A DNA stretch of 7,628 nucleotides from Burkholderiales bacterium. Its GTDB lineage: Bacteria; Pseudomonadota; Gammaproteobacteria; Burkholderiales; SG8-39. The DNA lies in contig JAICPQ010000131.1 of the NCBI GenBank assembly GCA_025929745.1, positions 1 to 7,628 of the forward strand, written 5' to 3'. The position numbers and the translations under genes are program-made. Shown here piece by piece: positions 5,802 to 7,628 of this stretch (position 1 is its first letter; each line of letters begins with the position of its first letter). Under the pieces are notes generated by a model that was not told the DNA's origin, searched no databases, and saw nothing but the letters and a program-made list of their open reading frames with translations.

Positions 5802-6161
5802 ATGCGACGGCTCTGCATACTGATCGCGGACGAAAGCGTCGACGCGGCCGATGCGCTCGGTACGCTGTGCGAGGGCTTCGGCCATGAAGTGGATTTCGCC
5901 TACGAGGGCGCGTTCGCCTTGGAGGCGGCGCGCCAGCTCGTGCCTGACGTCATCTTCCTGGAGGTCGCGCTGCCGCGGCTCAACGGTCTCCAGGTGGCGC
6001 GCGAGCTGCGTAGCCATGCGATCTTCAAGCGCACGCTTCTCGTCGCCGTGGGGCCGCAGGACGCGCTCCGGTTCGCGCGCGATGCGGGCTTCGATGCGCA
6101 GCTTTGCAAGCCGGCGGATGCACAGGCGGTCGAGGTCTTGCTCGGCCGCGTGCTTTACTAG
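5802..6161 (+). CDS. Degenerate stand-alone receiver domain with Glu in place of phospho-Asp
   Basis: This 119-aa protein aligns along its whole length with a receiver domain: ILIADESVDAADAL (6-19), VPDVIFLEVALPRLNGLQVARELR (47-70), LLVAVGPQDALRFARDAGFDAQLCKPAD (79-106). The conserved Lys103 (CKP) is kept and Asp10-Glu11 replace the usual acidic pair, but the phospho-acceptor position is Glu54 (codon GAG at 5961-5963) and the switch Thr/Ser position is Gly84. It cannot be phosphorylated in the normal way; Glu at this site often mimics the active state, so it may act as a constitutive or phosphorylation-independent adaptor, or may bind a partner that recognises the active receiver face. The ATG at 5802 is set by a Shine-Dalgarno-like GAAAGG 6 nt upstream, one of the few clear ones in the window; the frame is open far upstream but that part is antisense to the other receiver. 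Its stop overlaps that of the convergent 125-aa gene. Confidence 0.85.
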   Translation: MRRLCILIADESVDAADALGTLCEGFGHEVDFAYEGAFALEAARQLVPDVIFLEVALPRLNGLQVARELRSHAIFKRTLLVAVGPQDALRFARDAGFDAQLCKPADAQAVEVLLGRVLY

Positions 6162-6535
6162 GAAGCCGGCACGACGCGCGGGAGGCGGCGCCGGTCGCTA
6201 TCGCGCCATACGTGCGAGAAAGAAACCCCCGCACGCTGCAGGCGATCGATCGCGGGATCGAGGTCGGCACGCACGACGTACAGACGGCCGAACACCACGC
6301 ATCCATCGCCGCGCTGGAGCACCGCACCGCCGCGCCGGAACGAGCCCATGGCGAGCTCCGCATCACTCAGACGCCGCGGCGGCTCGCCCGCGTAAATGAC
6401 CGTTGTGGCGGCAAGCGCGGTCGCCACTGCATCGAGAAGGTTGGTGGCGGACTCGTCGAGCCGCACGCCGGCCAGCCGCGCGTAGGCAATCGCTGCGGCG
6501 GCGGGAAGCGGCAGGAATTCGCGACCGGCGCTCAT
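6158..6535 (-). CDS. Uncharacterised 125-aa protein convergent with the degenerate receiver
   Basis: I do not recognise this family. The protein opens MSAGREFLPLPAAAAIAYARLAGVRLDE, followed by an Ala-rich helical stretch (ATNLLDAVATALAATTVIYAGEPPRRLSD), a middle segment MGSFRRGGAVLQRGDGCVVFGRLYVVRADLDPAIDRLQRAG that looks like alternating strands and helices, and a basic tail (WRDSDRRRLPRVVPAS). The Ala-rich part is not hydrophobic enough for a sure membrane helix and no signal-peptide cleavage pattern is clear. ATG 6535 is chosen; TTG 6544 would add three residues. No Shine-Dalgarno is seen, and a palindromic repeat (6549-6561) sits just upstream. It could be cotranscribed with the GGDEF-EAL gene 86 bp upstream on the same strand. 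Its TAG stop shares bases with the stop of the receiver gene on the other strand. It may be a real but narrowly distributed gene; spurious prediction is possible. Confidence 0.55.
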   Translation of the reverse strand: MSAGREFLPLPAAAAIAYARLAGVRLDESATNLLDAVATALAATTVIYAGEPPRRLSDAELAMGSFRRGGAVLQRGDGCVVFGRLYVVRADLDPAIDRLQRAGVSFSHVWRDSDRRRLPRVVPAS

Positions 6536-6548
6536 GTACGACAAGTGT

Positions 6549-6571
6549 AGGGACCGTCCCTGACCCTTTCC
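6549..6571. repeat. REP-like palindromic repeat, copy 2
   Basis: AGGGAC-C-GTCCCT (6549-6561) is a perfect 6-bp inverted repeat followed by GACCCTTTCC. The GTCCCTGACCCTTTCC part resembles the GTCCTGCCCCCTTTTT unit at 940-955, so both look like members of one dispersed family. It lies between two same-strand genes, 13 bp upstream of the 125-aa start, where it could form a hairpin after the GGDEF-EAL transcript, but no U-run follows on that strand, so efficient termination is doubtful. Confidence 0.5.
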
Positions 6572-6581
6572 AGTCGCGGCG

Positions 6582-6621
6582 GGTCGAAACTGGCGTCGAA
6601 CGGCGGCGACGCGGCGTCGAA
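6582..6621. repeat. Three short GTCGAA repeats next to the GGDEF-EAL stop
   Basis: GTCGAA occurs at 6583-6588, 6595-6600 and 6616-6621; the last two are part of a 9-bp repeat GGCGTCGAA spaced 21 bp, about two helical turns. The last copy abuts the stop codon of the GGDEF-EAL gene. The spacing is compatible with a protein-binding site, but the words are short and could be chance in GC-rich DNA. Confidence 0.3.
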
Positions 6622-7628
6622 TCAGGCCGCGGTGAGTTTTCGCGTCAAGGCGTTACCAGGGCCCCGCACGAGCATGGCGTCGATATCTTCCGGCGGTACC
6701 GGCCGGCTCACGTAAAAGCCCTGGATCTGGTCGCAGCCAAGCTCGCGGAGCAGGCGCACCTGCTCATCGTCCTCCACGCCCTCGGCGACCACGCGCAGGC
6801 CGAGCGTGTGGGCGAGCGAGACGATCATCGCCACGATATTGCGCGGGTAACCCGCGTCTCCCATGCGCACCACGAAGCTGCGGTCGATCTTCAGCGTGTC
6901 GACGGGAAGGCGCGCGAGGTACGAGAGCGAGCAGAAGCCGGTGCCGAAATCGTCCACGGATACTTCGACGCCCGCGCGCCGCAGCGCCTGCAGCTTGCGC
7001 GTGCTTTCGTCGATGTCGTCGACAAGCACGCTCTCAGTGATCTCGACGTCGAGGAGCGGCGCGCGGCCGCCGAGGGCAGAGATCGCGTCGAGCACCGAAT
7101 CGACGAAGTCCTTTTGCCTGAGCTGCAGCGCCGACACGTTGACGGAGGTGCGCGGGACCTCGAGTCCCAGACTCTGCCAGCGCCGAATGTCCTCCACCGC
7201 CTTGGCGAGCGCCCAGCGCCCGGCGGCGAGGATCATGCCGGTCTCTTCCAGAAGCGAGACGAAGCGCGACGGCGGCACCGAGCCGAGCTCCGCGTCATTC
7301 CAGCGGATCAGGGCTTCCAGCCCGGCCACCGCGCCGCTCACCACGTCGATCTTGGGCTGGTAATGGAGCGCGAGCGTGCCGTCTTCCAGCGCGCGGCGCA
7401 GCTTGCTCTCCATCGCTAGCGATTCGGCGACGCGCGCGTTCATCTCCGGCGCGTAGAACAGGTAGCGGCTGCCGGTCTGCTTGGCTTTGCTGAGCGCAGT
7501 TTCGGCGTTCGCGCACAACGCTTCGGTCGATTCGCCGTCGGTCGGAAATACTGCGATTCCGGCTTTCACCGCGACGCGCAGCTCCACGCCTTCGATGATG
7601 ATCGGCTCGGCGAGCGCCTCGTCGAGCC
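6622..7628 (-). CDS. GGDEF-EAL protein, probable c-di-GMP phosphodiesterase (N-terminus outside window)
   Basis: The frame is open to the right edge; 334 C-terminal residues are present. The first ~60 are the end of a GGDEF domain (VKAGIAVFPTDGESTEALCANAETALSKAKQTGSRYLFY), where the usual SIGIAV reads KAGIAV. The GGDEF active-site loop is outside, so diguanylate cyclase activity cannot be judged. The rest is a complete EAL domain that hydrolyses c-di-GMP to pGpG. Numbering from the first whole codon (7626), the catalytic set is intact: Gln90 (HYQP), Glu104 and Arg108 (EALIRW), Asn163 (VNVS), Glu195 and Glu198 (EITES), Asp225-Asp226 (DDFGTG), Lys246 (LKIDRSF), Glu282 (AEGVE) and Gln302 (IQGF). 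Phosphodiesterase activity is therefore expected. No sensor or membrane part is visible. It lies on the same strand as, and 86 bp upstream of, the 125-aa unknown gene, and near two receiver proteins that could belong to the same signalling circuit, though this is only proximity. Confidence 0.94.
   Translation of the reverse strand, partial: LDEALAEPIIIEGVELRVAVKAGIAVFPTDGESTEALCANAETALSKAKQTGSRYLFYAPEMNARVAESLAMESKLRRALEDGTLALHYQPKIDVVSGAVAGLEALIRWNDAELGSVPPSRFVSLLEETGMILAAGRWALAKAVEDIRRWQSLGLEVPRTSVNVSALQLRQKDFVDSVLDAISALGGRAPLLDVEITESVLVDDIDESTRKLQALRRAGVEVSVDDFGTGFCSLSYLARLPVDTLKIDRSFVVRMGDAGYPRNIVAMIVSLAHTLGLRVVAEGVEDDEQVRLLRELGCDQIQGFYVSRPVPPEDIDAMLVRGPGNALTRKLTAA

Noticed and set aside
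6403..7419. 338-codon plus-strand open frame antisense to the EAL domain and the 125-aa gene.
   Set aside because: It is antisense to a complete EAL catalytic domain, is rich in His, Arg and Ala, and shows no recognisable motif.

Overview
This GC-rich window reads like a chromosomal segment of a proteobacterium, most likely a betaproteobacterium. The basis is protein character (a HutF of the five-step histidine pathway, a proteobacterial ETF:ubiquinone oxidoreductase, a PHB/ketone-type acetoacetyl-CoA synthetase), strong GC bias at third codon positions with long antisense shadow frames, and short GTCC/CCCTTTTT palindromic repeats of the REP/RAYT style. The taxonomic call is inference; there is no rRNA or marker gene to settle it.

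Left part (1-4896), catabolism. The window opens inside hutF (+), which lacks its first third. hutF converges on a minus-strand pair: a small hotdog-fold acyl-CoA thioesterase and acetoacetyl-CoA synthetase (aacS), overlapping by an ATGA. A short palindromic repeat separates hutF from aacS and looks like a two-way terminator. The thioesterase/aacS pair diverges from ETF:ubiquinone oxidoreductase (+) across only 26 bp. That gap holds a self-complementary ATTATAAT, so a perfect TATAAT -10 box can be read on both strands, and the predicted transcripts begin at or a few bases before each ATG. Together these genes fit amino-acid and acyl-CoA breakdown: histidine through HutF, acetoacetate activation through AacS, and delivery of dehydrogenase electrons to quinone through ETF-QO.

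Right part (4897-7628), signalling. Two stand-alone receiver-domain proteins are transcribed divergently from a 252-bp spacer rich in small symmetries. The minus-strand receiver keeps all phosphorylation residues and is followed closely by a 94-aa protein I do not recognise. The plus-strand receiver is degenerate: the phospho-accepting Asp is Glu and the conserved Thr/Ser position is Gly. Its stop codon overlaps the stop of a convergent 125-aa unknown protein through a shared CTAG. The window ends within a GGDEF-EAL protein (minus strand) whose EAL domain has the full set of catalytic residues, so it is a probable c-di-GMP phosphodiesterase. A second short palindromic repeat lies between it and the 125-aa gene.

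No tRNA, rRNA, CRISPR array, complete insertion sequence or phage gene is visible. The only gene-free stretch of note is 5550-5801, described as a feature. I found no clear multi-gene system of a new kind. The most unusual items are the mirrored -10 boxes with apparently leaderless starts, the Glu-substituted receiver next to an orthodox one, and the two unrecognised small proteins tied to these receivers.
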